64,000 nucleotides of DNA from Latrodectus hesperus (Eukaryota > Arthropoda > Arachnida > Araneae > Theridiidae). Position numbers and translations under genes: made by a program. The stretch is taken from the NCBI GenBank assembly GCA_037975125.1, contig CM075857.1, positions 45,172,172 to 45,236,171 on the forward strand, given 5' to 3'. Positions 47,101-60,413 of the stretch are shown here, piece after piece (position 1 is the first letter of the stretch; every line of letters begins with the position of its first letter). Under the pieces are notes generated by a model. The model saw only the letters and a list, made by a program, of their open reading frames with translations. It made no database searches and was not told where the DNA came from.

Positions 47101-50100
47101 GCAACTAATCGGCGGCAAATGGCTCTGGTTGATATGGGAGCATCCAGGGTGTCTTGCACATGCTATAGAATTTCGGTAGACGTGCTTTGCGTGGCAGCCA
47201 TTGGGTTCCGTCGGACGCGTCGATCCACTCGTGATGGCGTTACTCTGGCTGCACCGGGATCTCGCAAAAGTTCTTCTTCCAACCATCTTCGCCACAGCCA
47301 GTGCATTGTTGACACGTACAAATGTCTGTCAGCTGTGATTTGTCGTAAAGAATAACCTACCTTTCTCATTCCGATCACCATGCTCATCGTAAACTCATCT
47401 GCTTAAACTGATGGTGACCTGGCATTCTCTGCAATCACAAGCGTCCTTCGTGTCAAGAACAAACTTTCAACGATTATTTTCCAAGCAGCAGTAACAGCGC
47501 GAATATTGTCACTCTGCCGTTCTTCACCATATATATTATTTTACATGCGCTGGAGAGTTGTGCATTTCACATCATTTGCATCACTCAGTAAGGTGCGCCT
47601 TCCGTGAAATTTGCATAATTTTCTAGCTATAACTCGGTGTTGTATTTTTAATGCCACACACAGGCAGTGTATTATGCCTACTAAATTCCTTTGCCAATTT
47701 CTTAACTTTGAAAAGGCAGCTGCTTTTATTCATAAAAATAGTGTCTAGGAATAGTAATGTAGCCATGCGCTGCTAAACAAATCCACTTATGGTCCCACAT
47801 GATGGGAAACTGTGGAATTAGCATTCTTAACTCGAAAATGGAACAAGATAGAGAAAAAAAAACATTTACAAAGTACTAGAGCATCATTGATTCTGTAAGA
47901 AAAAAAAACTTGTGGGTATTAATAAAAGAATTGAAAAGTCAAAATTCAAATTTTTTTGTGGTTATCATGTTACCATTTTCATATTTAATCAAAATGTTTA
48001 ATGAAATACCACATATACATTAATTTTGTTCTTGTTATCTTGGTCAATAAACTTCAATAATATCCATCCTTAAGTTAAAATGTACTGGTATAAAGTATTC
48101 ATGCAATTAGTATAATTCAAGAACTCAACAGTATTGTCATGCATTGATTTTACGTCATATTTAAATTCTTAGAGAAACACTTAACAGATTAAAATGTATC
48201 TTTTGGACAAGCCATGTATATAAATTAAACATATTCGAGCAATTTTTGGTTTAGCTATTGATGTATTCACACATATTTGAATAGTTTATATTTAATATGG
48301 GAATGACAGTTTATAAAATTTTAGTGGATATTGTCAAACTTTTCGGAATCATTAATAAATGTAACACAGACTTCCATTAATTAACTCCTGCTGAGATAAA
48401 TCACTGGAATATACAGTATAAATGATTCTATTACTCAAAACATATATCTTTAATTTAATTAATTTATAAAAAATTATTTTAAAGATACCTGTTACATCGA
48501 TTTTAACTAAGCCATCCCAAACTGGCCTGAATAAGGCTTGATCCAGAGTTAAGAAACCGTTGCCTCCTAAGATGACAGAGCGAAGTTTTGGCATGTTTGT
48601 AAAGAAATCTCGTGGTAACGAACTTAATTTATTGTGACTGGAAATAACAAAGATCAGATGTAAATAAATTGCTTAAATTTCTAAAATACATAGTATTTCA
48701 ATAATGAACAAATAACTACTTTTAATGCTTCTTTTTTACAGCACAACTTCACAATTGAATCAATTATGTGATTGCTATATTATTATAACTTTAGAGACAT
48801 AAATAATTTAACTTTCTTTGAGCCATTAAATTCTGAGCTTTAGTGTCTGAAGTGTACTTGTTTCTTAATGAGAGTGCAAAACTTAATACTTTGGAAATAA
48901 TTAAATGAAATTTAATGAAAATATCAAATAAATACCATTAATTACTTTAATTTAATTCCATTATATTTATAATAAGATTAGGCTCATGTATATTTCGTTA
49001 ATTATTGAGATTAGGCTTATAGTGAATTAAGCAATAATAAGCAAATTAAATTAGATACAGTCGGTTTGTCAATAGTTTTGATAATTCAAGCAATCCGATA
49101 ATATAGACAGATTTTAAATAGTTTTTATTTTTACTCGCCCGAATCAGCGTTTTAATTCCTAGAAACATTTCTTAATTGAGCTCTATAGTTGCGCGGTACT
49201 TTATTTCTTAAACTATATACTATAAACGTGTAATTTCAATAATTACGATGTTTTGTACTTTTGTAATTAAAAATAGTTAAAATAAAATTTGGCATCACGT
49301 TACATAAAAAAAGATAACTAATAGTTATATAGAATAACTGGTAAATATAAATTGTACGAAAATATTAATGTTCAGAAGTTAATGTATGAAAAAGTGCAAT
49401 TATTTATTCTTTTAAATTTTACATAACTGCCTTCCATTCAAATCTAGCTAGTATCTCTAATATTTTTAATTTAATTAATATTTTAAATTTAATTCAAATG
49501 TTTTTCAAATCTTAAAAATATAACTTTCTCATGGCAACAAATTCATATTTTGTATCCCCCCACAGAAAGAGCTTATTTACTAAAAGATGTATCCCACATA
49601 CCTTAAAATTAGCTGACCTAATTCATACGCTGGATTGGGAAACATACTTCTTGTGAGATTCGTAATTAGGTTATATTTCAGAGACAGAGTGTCAAGATAC
49701 TTAAATGTTGAAAAAGCTTTTTCCGAGACGTAAGATATCTTATCCTGGGTCAGCAGCAGATTCGTTAAATTCAGTCCAGCAATTCCCTTCACTTCATCAT
49801 CAATAGCCTCGAGCCCAGTCTTAACAGTTCTAATCTCTTTTAGAGAGGCTAAATTCCTCAACTGCGACCAATCCAAACCATTTAAAATTGGACATTCCTG
49901 AATGAATATCGTTCTCAAGCTCTTTTCCAGTCCAACGAAAGCGATATCTGTGTCGCTGAGAGACATCAGGGACGTGGTTGACAAAACTAGATTCTCGAAC
50001 TCGAGACCCTTGAAAAGATCCTGGGGGAGATAGAGAAGATTGGAATCGAATATTCGAACAGTTCTAATTGGAGTGGATCGCATGTTGTAAATGGATTCCC

Positions 50101-50245
50101 TCAAACTGTCCACATTATCTGCTTCAATGCAAGTAATTTCTGAAGTATAATATCCAATCATTCTACAGGAACATGGTGGAATATTTTCTTTGGGGCATCC
50201 AGTTGCCAGGCCAATGAGAAACGGAATGATGTAAAGAAAGATCAT
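35634..50245 (-). CDS. LRR secreted protein, gene 3 of cluster (complete, transposon-filled intron)
   Basis: Exons are 50245-49602, 48637-48489 and 35776-35634 (936 nt; 311 aa plus TAA). It has the signal peptide, N-cap, repeats and C-cap (C270, C272, C290, C311) of its sisters. Intron 1 is short (964 bp; GTATGT donor, TTCCAG acceptor). Intron 2 is 12.7 kb and contains Tc1, Tigger, non-LTR, mariner, Gypsy and hAT sequences. The Gypsy 5' LTR begins only about 110 bp before the exon 3 acceptor. Residues 32-34 read YYT, so the N32 sequon of the other copies is lost while N159 is kept. All frames are open, which suggests a functional gene if the large intron is still removed. Whether this exon 3 is really used by this exon 1 is inferred from order and phase. 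Confidence 0.82.
35829..35886. repeat. (TA)n array beside the gene 3 C-cap exon
   Basis: TA run lying between the exon 3 acceptor (35777) and the Gypsy 5' LTR. Confidence 0.95.
35887..36466 (+). repeat. 5' LTR
   Basis: 580 bp beginning TGT and ending CA. AATAAA occurs about 70 bp before the end (gaataaaagtcttgtgttca), consistent with an R region. Confidence 0.85.
36497..37735 (+). pseudogene. Gypsy gag remnant (coiled coil, CCHC knuckle)
   Basis: Starts at ATG 36497. The first 148 codons hold about eleven repeats of an xGQEEMKA/xxQEEIKx unit, strongly charged and predicted as coiled coil. A frameshift near 36905 ends this frame, but the reading continues in another frame (NAEEALDNMNKKIESLEKQM). 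Further frameshifts follow around 37090, then the capsid region with FGEKCTKEYNRLQ and a zinc knuckle C-x2-C-x4-H-x4-C (CWTCGGVGHVRRYC, about 37651-37692). Several lesions make it non-functional. Confidence 0.8.
37790..39097 (+). pseudogene. Gypsy integrase remnant
   Basis: The N-terminal HHCC zinc region (LHSSSTGGHFG...CQSCDDFAARK) is followed by the core with Asp in LDILGPLP and in HSDQGTNF. A frameshift near 38545 separates the catalytic Glu segment (SDGMVERFNRT). The C-terminal part (38638-39100) includes LAYRSAVHETTGYTPSQMLF and a KVWLWNP...GPYTVLKRL chromatin-end region. At about 37740-37790 the sequence jumps from the gag tail to the linker before integrase, so PR, RT and RNase H are deleted. 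Confidence 0.85.
39106..39897 (-). mobile_element. hAT transposon fragment inserted in the Gypsy element
   Basis: 792 bp with terminal inverted repeats CAAGGGTGCACAACC / GGTTGTGCATCCCTG and an exact 8-bp target duplication ATGTAAAG (39098-39105 and 39898-39905), the hAT hallmark. It splits the end of the Gypsy integrase region, so it is younger than the LTR insertion. Confidence 0.92.
39427..39678 (-). pseudogene. hAT transposase C-terminal dimerisation segment
   Basis: An 83-codon open run includes CEQIFSLMNLNKSKIRNRI and DENLSSVLRI, the conserved hAT C-terminal motif. The rest of the transposase is missing, so this is an internally deleted, non-autonomous copy. Confidence 0.8.
40101..40662 (+). 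repeat. 3' LTR
   Basis: 562 bp, preceded by the polypurine tract and followed by ATAT and mariner sequence. It differs from the 5' LTR by point changes and short indels such as an extra acgcttagttgtag-type segment in the 5' copy. Confidence 0.85.
40663..41133. mobile_element. Rearranged mariner remnant with inverted middle
   Basis: The right end is a mariner terminus (reverse complement TTAGGTTGGGAAATAAG) next to TA. Bases about 40944-41053 on the plus strand encode a transposase C-terminus (WFNNFFDTRPGDFWRNGINK). Bases 40933-40690 encode the preceding catalytic segment on the minus strand (LLHDNARLHVAQ..., HPPYSQEIAPTDY). The two parts are in opposite orientation, so the middle was inverted. 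The left terminus is missing at the junction with the Gypsy 3' LTR. Confidence 0.75.
41134..41189. repeat. (TA)n array right of the mariner remnant
   Basis: TA run directly following the mariner terminus. Confidence 0.95.
41230..41640 (+). pseudogene. Non-LTR retrotransposon RNase H and tail fragment
   Basis: The plus strand reads VPSHVGLNGNEIADNL (the end of an RNase H domain), then after stops and frameshifts a tail with HPWCFGKILRWC, KQQTALSRFL, PGRHWCGAVQAIPDHIL and CLNF. This order (RNase H, then a short region with TALTRF and a PDHIL motif) is typical of non-LTR elements. A poly-T run follows. Opposite orientation to the host gene. Confidence 0.65.
41640..42534. other. Gene 3 intron 2 DNA conserved with gene 2 intron 2
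   Basis: About 41810-42350 aligns to about 17910-18500 (for example aaatttaatcgaat, the aggaattcttaa block and tgatttatattttaaat). No open frame is shared, so this is ancestral intron sequence rather than an exon. Confidence 0.5.
42535..45718 (+). mobile_element. pogo/Tigger-like DNA transposon, nearly full length
   Basis: 3184 bp between TA dinucleotides. The termini are CAGGTAACCCTCCTATAACA and its reverse complement, with further subterminal ataacacg/caacacg repeats on both sides. A transposase gene on the plus strand is broken only by two small frameshifts. TIRs and TA duplication place it in the pogo group of the Tc1/mariner superfamily. Located in gene 3 intron 2, antisense to the gene. 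Confidence 0.92.
43995..45479 (+). pseudogene. Tigger/pogo transposase, two frameshifts
   Basis: It begins MSNKVKTPFKRKFISLEAKI, with a psq-type helix-turn-helix, then a CENP-B-like second DNA-binding domain (SKGWFEKFKKR), and the DDE domain: Asp in FNADETGLWW, Asp in LLLDNAPCHP, Asp in LLQPLDQGI with 30 residues between the last two. Frame breaks fall in an AAAAAG run near 44280 and a TTTT run near 44755. Apart from these the protein is complete to an acidic tail ending SSDDE. The family is related to CENP-B and Jerky host proteins, but the intact TIRs show this is the transposon itself. Homopolymer frameshifts could be real decay or sequencing errors. Confidence 0.88.
46292..47669 (-). mobile_element. 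Tc1-like transposon, degraded
   Basis: 1378 bp flanked by TA. The left end CACTGCCCGACATTGAAAAT corresponds to the right end read on the other strand (CACTGCCTGTGTGTGGCATT), diverged but collinear. The minus strand carries the transposase. The right-end interior (47480-47640) is not coding. Confidence 0.8.
46490..47387 (-). pseudogene. Tc1 transposase (DD34E), multiple frameshifts
   Basis: Minus-strand segments in order: N-terminal helix-turn-helix (SLRQITADRHLYVSTMHWLW, 47387-47163), linker and first Asp (VFSDELRFCLFSDSHHVRVW, about 46990-46930), second Asp (LYQQDNGRPHITHI, about 46720) and Glu (PVEQVWDMIG, about 46610). At least three frame changes separate them. The usual DNARPH reads DNGRPH. 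Non-functional copy in the same orientation as gene 3. Confidence 0.82.
47870..48350. other. Gene 3 intron 2, 5' part
   Basis: AT-rich sequence between the Tc1 element and exon 2. Nothing else supported. Confidence 0.5.
48489..48637 (-). CDS. Gene 3 exon 2 (LRR segment)
   Basis: 149 nt encoding SHNKLSSLPRDFFTNMP and ending KIDVT before the G|GTATCT donor. Same register as the other two copies. Confidence 0.9.
48638..49601 (-). other. Gene 3 intron 1
   Basis: 964 bp, GTATGT donor and TTTCCAG acceptor. Much shorter than the homologous introns of genes 1 and 2, and free of recognisable transposons, so it is probably nearest to the ancestral length. Confidence 0.75.
49602..50245 (-). CDS. Gene 3 exon 1
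   Basis: 644 nt. The frame stays open for a few codons past the donor (AAG|GTATGT), which gives a false longer C-terminus ending GYIF. The homologous junction in the other copies places the exon end at 49602. Confidence 0.92.
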
Positions 50246-50328
50246 TTTGAGCTTTCGATCTGCAGTGCGATCAATAGTTTAATGTGATAGGGAAAGGATT
50301 GGAACTCGATCTTACACATTTAGATAAT

Positions 50329-50343
50329 GGCAGTAACAGCTGG
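50329..50343 (-). promoter_or_regulatory. Conserved upstream motif of gene 3
   Basis: Minus-strand CCAGCTGTTACTGCC, 84 bp above the ATG, with one change from the other copies. Confidence 0.45.
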
Positions 50344-50592
50344 TTGCTTTTCCATCATTTTATCTATAATTGACAAGAAATTTCTTGCCATAGGTTTTTT
50401 TTTCTTTCTATTGTGCAAATGAATGCTAGCATTTTCTCATTGATATCTAAGTCACATGGATAATAAATGTATAAAAAAAATTTGCTGTTTTGAAATGATC
50501 ATTTGATTAAAATTCTTACTTAGAATTTATTATGTAAATTCCTAAACTCTTGGTTTTATATTGTTCATAAAGTTTCCCTACATGGAAGAATG

Positions 50593-53920
<3,328 letters not shown>

Positions 53921-53925
53921 GTATT

Positions 53926-54080
53926 GTTAGGACATGTGTGGGGAGACCCCGAACTGTACCGTGACCTTCGAGAATAAGTCTCGAAGGTCACGACTGTACC
54001 TTATAGTTAACGGGTGCCGTCTCCCCAACACCTAGTGTGCTCTACACCTCTACGAGGTCCGTGAGGGCGCCACCATCGTG
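53926..54080. repeat. GC-rich island with a strong hairpin
   Basis: Bases about 53960-53993 form a 14-bp stem (cgtgaccttcgaga / tctcgaaggtcacg) with a 5-nt loop. The island also has ggggagacc...ctcccc pairing across it. On the minus strand it contains GGTGGCGCCCTCACGG, resembling a primer-binding site just inside an LTR. TGTCCTAACAATAC occurs at both 53936 and 54692 (minus), as if two LTR starts. Element type unproven. Confidence 0.4.
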
Positions 54081-56800
54081 GCATTTAACAAGGCAAAGAA
54101 ATTGTGCTTACAAATAGGCAGCAAGAAGTTACGAAACATTTTAAGGGGCTTTAAGCCCTGTTGAACATCAGGCAATAGCATTAAATAGTTTCTCTGAGTT
54201 AAAAATAAAATATAATATGATGACACATACAACAAACAATGGAGAAACAATTTACAATCAATGAAAAGACAGTTAACAATTTCTAGGGTAATTATGGCAT
54301 TAAAAACATTATATACATTGAAAGCAATATTATAAATAGTATGAACACTTAATTATGAAAAGGAAAAAAAATGGCATGATACGAAAGTTTATAACTATAT
54401 ACAGGCAGGCAGCTTATACAAGTTAAATAAACACCTTAGCTTTTAAAAGCATTTTAAGTTCAAAAAATATTTTAAAGGTATCTAAGGTACTAAAAGGGAA
54501 TAGGATTCAAAAAGTTTTCAAAGTTTTAAAGCGGGCTTATAATGTTCGAAAAGTCCAAACAATTCGGAACATATAGTTCATAAATTTCATTAAGTTCTTT
54601 AAAAAATTTATACACCATTACTAATTGTGGAAGAAAGTTAACTTTAAGAATAGTTTTTCTGACTCGTCTGTGGAGTCTTCTGTATTGTTAGGACAGAAAT
54701 CGATTGGAAACAGCCTTGGTGACAATTTTTGTCATTTGAAGCACAGTAAAATCTCTGTTTTGACGTCGTGATTCGTCCGAGACGATGCCAATCTTGCAAA
54801 GAATTGTTAAGACTGTCACCGTTGCCATTTAATTCAAACTAAATCAAAAATGCACCAAAAATCTGTAGAGGATAGCTAATAAAATATACTTTGTTAAGTT
54901 CTGATCACCGTATTTATATCTTGATTCAACACAAATACTGAAAAACGGAATCAGCAAAAAATACCGAACAGATTGATAAAATGTCTTGTTCAATATGATC
55001 ACTAACCTCCTAAAATTTTTAACATGAATACTGTTTTTTACCGTATCATATTGATAGAAGGTTGTGTAATTGACCAGAAACATAACGAAACAAAGATTTA
55101 AAGGCCATTCTTCAATATCAACAAGTTTAAAATAGCAAAGTGATTATCTGGGACGTATTTTTTTACATCCCTTGAGCATATTAATTCTTTCGGATGGTAT
55201 TTGCTGCTGGTGCGCTTTTTTCCATCATTGGTGATTGGTAACCTTTAATTTCTAGCTTCTGTATATTTCTGACGAATCTACATAAAATCAATGATGCAAG
55301 CTTCAATCTCAATAGTTTTGTGTGTATGCTGTGAAATATAAGATAAATTTTTAAATTTCAATACATTATTTTCTTTCAATTTCTTGTTTTTACTAACTAA
55401 TTGATAAATCAAATAGATACAAAAAATGAAACTGATTGAGTATATTATTAAATGTTCCAAGCACGCATGTTTTCAATTGCTAATTAAATTTATATTCTAA
55501 TGATTATTCTATTAACAGTATGCAGTACTTTATTTTGCTTCATATGATTAATTTATTCTAAGCATGTATATTAGTAAATAACAAATCCAAAAAAGGAGTA
55601 TATATTAAATTCTACGTAAAATGGCTAAATATATAGAGGAAATGAAATTAATGATAAATTTATATTAACTAAATTCAATTAATAAAATATCTTGTTATTT
55701 TACATTCTGAAAACATCCAAAATTAATATGAATTTGTTGTTCCGCAAAATAATGAAGCTTAAGTAATGAAGTCCGTGAAAAGTGTGATATTCTTTTAAGT
55801 AAATGTATTTCAAACGAAAGATACAAAACCTTGCAGATTATAAAAGAAAAGATTTATTTCTTTTAATTATTCAAGAAATTACTTTTTATTAATACAGATA
55901 TACAGACGTAGTATTTAATCTTTGATCGGAAGTCTTAGCTGTTTTTCTATTATTGATAAAAACACTTTATTAAACAGTTTCTCATTTATTTATGGAAAAA
56001 TCATCAGATAACTGAAAAAAATAAAAAATTCCTTAAAAAAACACCTTATAAGATTACCTTCTGTTATGGCATTAAAAAAATAAACATCAAAAAATATTTC
56101 TCACAATCCATCTGTTTCAGTCCACATGTAAAACTGCTTGTTAGATTTTAGCATTGCAAAAATTTATCATTGATAATGGAAAGGCTTTGATAATGATGGA
56201 ACTTATCATTGTTAATGAAACTAAAATATCATAGAATTATTCTAATACCTAATATTCGTGGCACGAAGTTATTCAATGCAAAGGAAGAGAAAAATTTAAT
56301 TATTAAAAATTTAAATTGCTGTACTTTTCTTGACCTATACGAATAGTATAAGCATATTAAAAAGATTGTATGAATGTGTTTGTTATTCCATAGATAGAGA
56401 CAGACACACACAGATAAAACAATATGAAATCTTAACCTTTCATCTACTTTACGCACCATTGTTATAACTGTTCTTTTCTTTCTTTTGCTTAACAAAAAAT
56501 ATAAATTTTTACTCGCAAAAATAAAATGTTTCATTTTCTTATATGCAAGAGAAAATAGAACATTTTGGATATAATGTGATTCACCCTATTCTGAAGCAAA
56601 ATGCTGGTCTAAAAACTAGCTAATATTATATAAGTTAACGGAAATTATTAATTAGAGTATTGCCCATGTTTGGGTAAAATTATAATGCAAAATATAAAAC
56701 TAACAGCTAAATTTTTTTAAATGCTACAAAGAATTTTAGAAATAAGCATAAAATTAAAAAGAATTTTTATAATATGAACGGAGAATAAATAAAAATCGAT
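54081..56800. other. Intergenic DNA, no certain gene
   Basis: 54081-54700 could be LTR-like sequence belonging to the GC island. One possible short terminal exon (55328-55278) is listed separately. The rest is AT-rich and unassigned. Confidence 0.4.
55278..55328 (-). CDS. Possible terminal exon (17 codons with stop)
   Basis: After TTATATTTCACAG the minus strand reads HTHKTIEIEACIIDFM and TAG, phase 0. It could follow the phase-0 transmembrane exon at 60413-60306, because a TIE-type tail after the last helix is common in organic-ion MFS transporters. Too short for confidence. Confidence 0.2.
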   Translation of the reverse strand, partial: HTHKTIEIEACIIDFM

Positions 56801-56807
56801 AATACTA

Positions 56808-57032
56808 AGGCCTCTTTCACACTAGACAACTTTTATCGTACGATAAAAAAATCGTCCGAAATTTTATGTGAGAAGTTATTAAAAAACCACACAATAGACT
56901 GCTCTCTTTCATACTGAACGGGAAGCAGTATTGTGTGACCAGTCTATTGTGTGGTTTTTTAATAACTTCTTACATAAAATTTCGGACGATTTTTTATCGT
57001 ACGATAAAAGTCGTCTAGTGTGAAAGAGGCCT
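56808..57032. mobile_element. Palindromic MITE
   Basis: 225 bp made of two arms of about 92 bp that are reverse complements with only a few differences, around a loop of about 40 bp. Ends are AGGCCTCTTTCACACTAGAC and complement. Inside each arm is the self-complementary stretch ttttatcgtacgataaaa. Flanks are CTAA / TATAAG, so the target duplication is unclear (perhaps TA or TAA). No coding capacity. Confidence 0.85.
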
Positions 57033-58830
57033 ATAAGACATTACTAATTCTTATTAAAATTACAAATAATTTTCTTTTCTTTGATTTTGCTTGATACATT
57101 TATTACACATTTTTAATGTTGAAAATTCAGATTTCAATAAAACAATGTTAAGCACACATTATAATTAAAAGTAAAAATACATAAAACTTTGTAAAAAAAT
57201 TTATTTCCAAAGAATCATGCTTAGTTATGTTTTTAATTATGAATATATTTAAAATAAAAAGCTTAAAGTTTTTTTTGAGTCTGTATTCTTTTATTTCTTT
57301 TCCAAGCATATTTTCTTCACTTATCATCGGGAGTTTCCTAAATAAAATAGAAATGTATGTTATAAAAATGTTTTGTTACAAAATTAGAGCTCAGCTTTTT
57401 TTATATAAAAATAGGGAAGATGATTAATTACTATAATGATAACACAGGTTATTTTAAAAAAAATTTGAAATTAATTAAAATTATTTCTTCGTTTATTAAA
57501 CAATATTAGTTAATTTTGAAAATACTCATTTCAAGTTGTTTATGTAAAAACAACCTTTTGTAATATGAATTCTTGATACCATAACTAAAGTACATCAGCA
57601 AAGCATCAACATTAAACGCAGATGAAAAAATCGACTTAAAAAAATTAAGAAATTGTACAAAAACACCTTTATAATTGAATGTATATTGATGATATTTTTA
57701 AGCGTTTCCCAACCATTTTATTCAATCATTTCCCAATCACATTCCAACCAATTTTCAAATCGCAACAGAAATTTCATTTTTTAAGCATATATAAAAAGCG
57801 TCATCGGTAAAGAAGTTATTAAATATTTAATCTTTAAACTCATAAACGCCAAAGTTTTTTTCTCCCAAAAATTGCAGCAATTAAATTTTCAATATGATAT
57901 GGAATAGTCACATTTTAAAATCATTCTTATAACGCGATACATTCTAAATTGAACAGATTTTTCCGTAAAGAACAGGACGCATGCCAATCAGGGTTGATAT
58001 GTCACTGTGTAACTCAATAAAGTTTTAACGATAGTATGAAATGGCTCATCAAATAAAAACTATTTTATCTTCAATTATTTTGCTGAAATTTCTAAAACTA
58101 TGAGGAATTTAGCACTTTCGTATTATCCCATCGACCACTTCCAAGGCAAAAAACTTTTTGTCAAATGTTGCAGTTCAGTAGCTTCATTCACGGTTAATAT
58201 TTTTCCCTATATTTAAACTCAAATTTTGTATTTTTTTATTTTCAGCAAATCCAAGTTTTGAATTTATGACTAAAGAATTGTAATATATAAATGAAAAATA
58301 TAATCTTTTACTTTTTTTGTACAATGAAGATACAAAATACTACACCAGTTTTCGTGTGGTCTTTTTTGTGCGATTTCTTATTTATGCATTTTTTGTGCGG
58401 TATATGAAAAGTTCAATCTGACTATAACAAAAATTACGAAATTATTAATAAAAAACGAAATGGTTTGATCGGCCATTTATTTTTTTCAATTTTTCATATG
58501 TATTTCATCACATTACATAAGTTTTAGGTCTGTCACGTGTATTGTTACCCCAATACAAACAGAGCTTTCAAGTTCCTAGATTTTTTTACTGATCCATATA
58601 ATTTTCCTCTTATCACTATATTTTATTTACTGTTGTTTAAAATTTTTGGATTATTTTTGTTTTTGCTCTGCCTTACTGAGATGCCGCCATCCTAGCTTTG
58701 CTTCTTGATTTCGTTTAAAAAATGCAATTCCTAGTTAATTCGTAAGGTTTTGAGTTATTTTCTACGTGAGAATAATTTTATACGTTCCCTATTCACCACA
58801 TAAAAATTTTCTTTATTATGATGCGATAAG
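57033..58830. other. AT-rich DNA, no gene seen
   Basis: Several 50-70 codon open runs occur but none resembles a protein family or shows splice-site support. Confidence 0.5.
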
Positions 58831-58832
58831 TA

Positions 58833-59707
58833 TTAGGTTGGTGCGTGAAATGTCGGATTCTTAATCAATTAACCTAAAATAACTGCATATCTTTCTTCAA
58901 AAGCTGTTTATTCAATGTAAAATATATCTATTACTTCAATACACTTCTCCCAACAGATTTTTTAAAGCGTAGATGCCTGTCTTAAAAAAATTTTGGTCTT
59001 TAGAATTAATAAACTCTGATATCGAGTTTTAGACTGTCTTCATTCATAGTGTTTACCATAAAAACAAACGCTCTCTTGAAATCTTGAAAAAATGAAAATC
59101 GGTCGGCAGAATCCGGTGAATATGGTGGATGCTGTGATAGACATACGTTTAACTGAATCTAGCTTATTTCGCTCTGTCAGTGCATTTGTTCATACATTCA
59201 TCACATAACCTTGCCAATCTCAGAAGGTGTCTCAATATCGTTGTATGGTCAACTTTCCTGTCCTGATATAAGTTCCCTCGTGGATACGGCTGAATTCACT
59301 TCCACTAGAGCCTTCGAATCGTCGTTCTTTACAGGCATTTTGGGTCTTCCGCGCGGCTCATTTTGCAGTGAAAAATCATAAGTCGAAATTTTTCGAACCA
59401 ACGCTGCACTTGATCGTTAACCGTATTCTCCCCAAACGCTTTTTTATATTTGCGTGCAGCTTTTGCAGCACTATTACAAGTTTGTACTCATATAAAAATA
59501 TTGAATGTCGGCAGAATTCATATCCGGCAATAAACTCGAAAAAGAAATAAGGAAGACCTTCGAGAAAACCTATTTTGCTGAAATGAGTCTCTGGCAATGG
59601 ACAATACGAGTATGAATGGGGTTATGCCAAATACAAAAATTATAACGAAAACGGGGAGGAAAACGTCCGCATGTAAAGAGAATCCGACATTTCATACGCG
59701 CAACTAA
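58833..59707 (-). mobile_element. mariner element, internally deleted, ends intact
   Basis: 875 bp between TA dinucleotides (58831-58832 and 59708-59709). Left end TTAGGTTGGTGCGTGAAATG; the right end on the other strand reads TTAGTTGCGCGTATGAAATG, both continuing TCGGATTC. The minus strand keeps the N-terminal DNA-binding region (VQRWFEKFRL, then a GRPKMPVKNDDSKALVEVN segment, about 59425-59300) and a C-terminal piece (HPPYSPDSADRFSFF, about 59135-59090). The first two catalytic Asp are missing. Confidence 0.85.
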
Positions 59708-60305
59708 TATTTTTTATAGCTGTACTCATGAAATTTTGTGCAATATTTTTATGTGGTCCCTATCTTCCTCACATATTTTAGGTGATCTTCATCGATGAGG
59801 CAATGCATACGTATCTGAAATATTTCTATTGACATGTGATCGAAATTATTTCGAACAATATATGATTGTGAAAAAATATTTTTTTCTGTAGTTAAAAATA
59901 TAAAAAATGACAAGATCAACTGATTCGGGTTTATAATACATAATTTTGCTTGAGTCATGAAAAATTAATCTAACTAGTTCAAGAATTTTCGAACTGAAAG
60001 TACTTAAAAAAGTTTCCGAAGGCATTTCTATTAATTTTAACTTTTAATTATTCTTCGTATAAATAGAGCGCAATTTAAATACGCATTTAGATAAATGCAA
60101 GAAACAGAGATAAACAATAATTAATATGAAAATATTTTATTCATAAATTTTCAGTACTCCATTAAATTAATAAAAATAATTAAAATTTTCATACTTCATA
60201 TGATTAAATTTAACAGCATTTATGATAATTTTTGAAAATTATAATGCAAACATAATATTTACTGCCATGCAATCAAAAGAAAAAATAGAAAACATTTTCT
60301 CTGAC

Positions 60306-60413
60306 CATTAATTTTGATCCTTTAGGTATTGTGGGAAGGAAAGCCGCAGCAATTCCAGACAGCAAAATGATGCCCCCATAAAATCCCAGTAAATATTTTA
60401 CTTCGTTAATTCC
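60306..60413 (-). CDS. Exon for a transporter-like transmembrane helix
   Basis: 108 nt (36 codons), phase 0 at both ends, after TTTTTTTCAG and before ATG|GTCAGAG. It reads GINEVKYLL, a hydrophobic helix (GFYGGIILLSGIAAAF) and LPTIPKGSKLM. The pattern helix, then LPxxPxGxKL, is what is seen at the last transmembrane helix of major-facilitator transporters such as SLC22 or SLC16 families. The exon is plainly less AT-rich than its surroundings. Other exons are not identified with certainty; the gene would be on the minus strand with its 5' part to the right. Confidence 0.5.

Noticed and set aside
49580..49601. C-terminal extension YVGYIF of gene 3 exon 1
   Set aside because: It is read-through past the GTATGT donor; homologous exons end at the same point.
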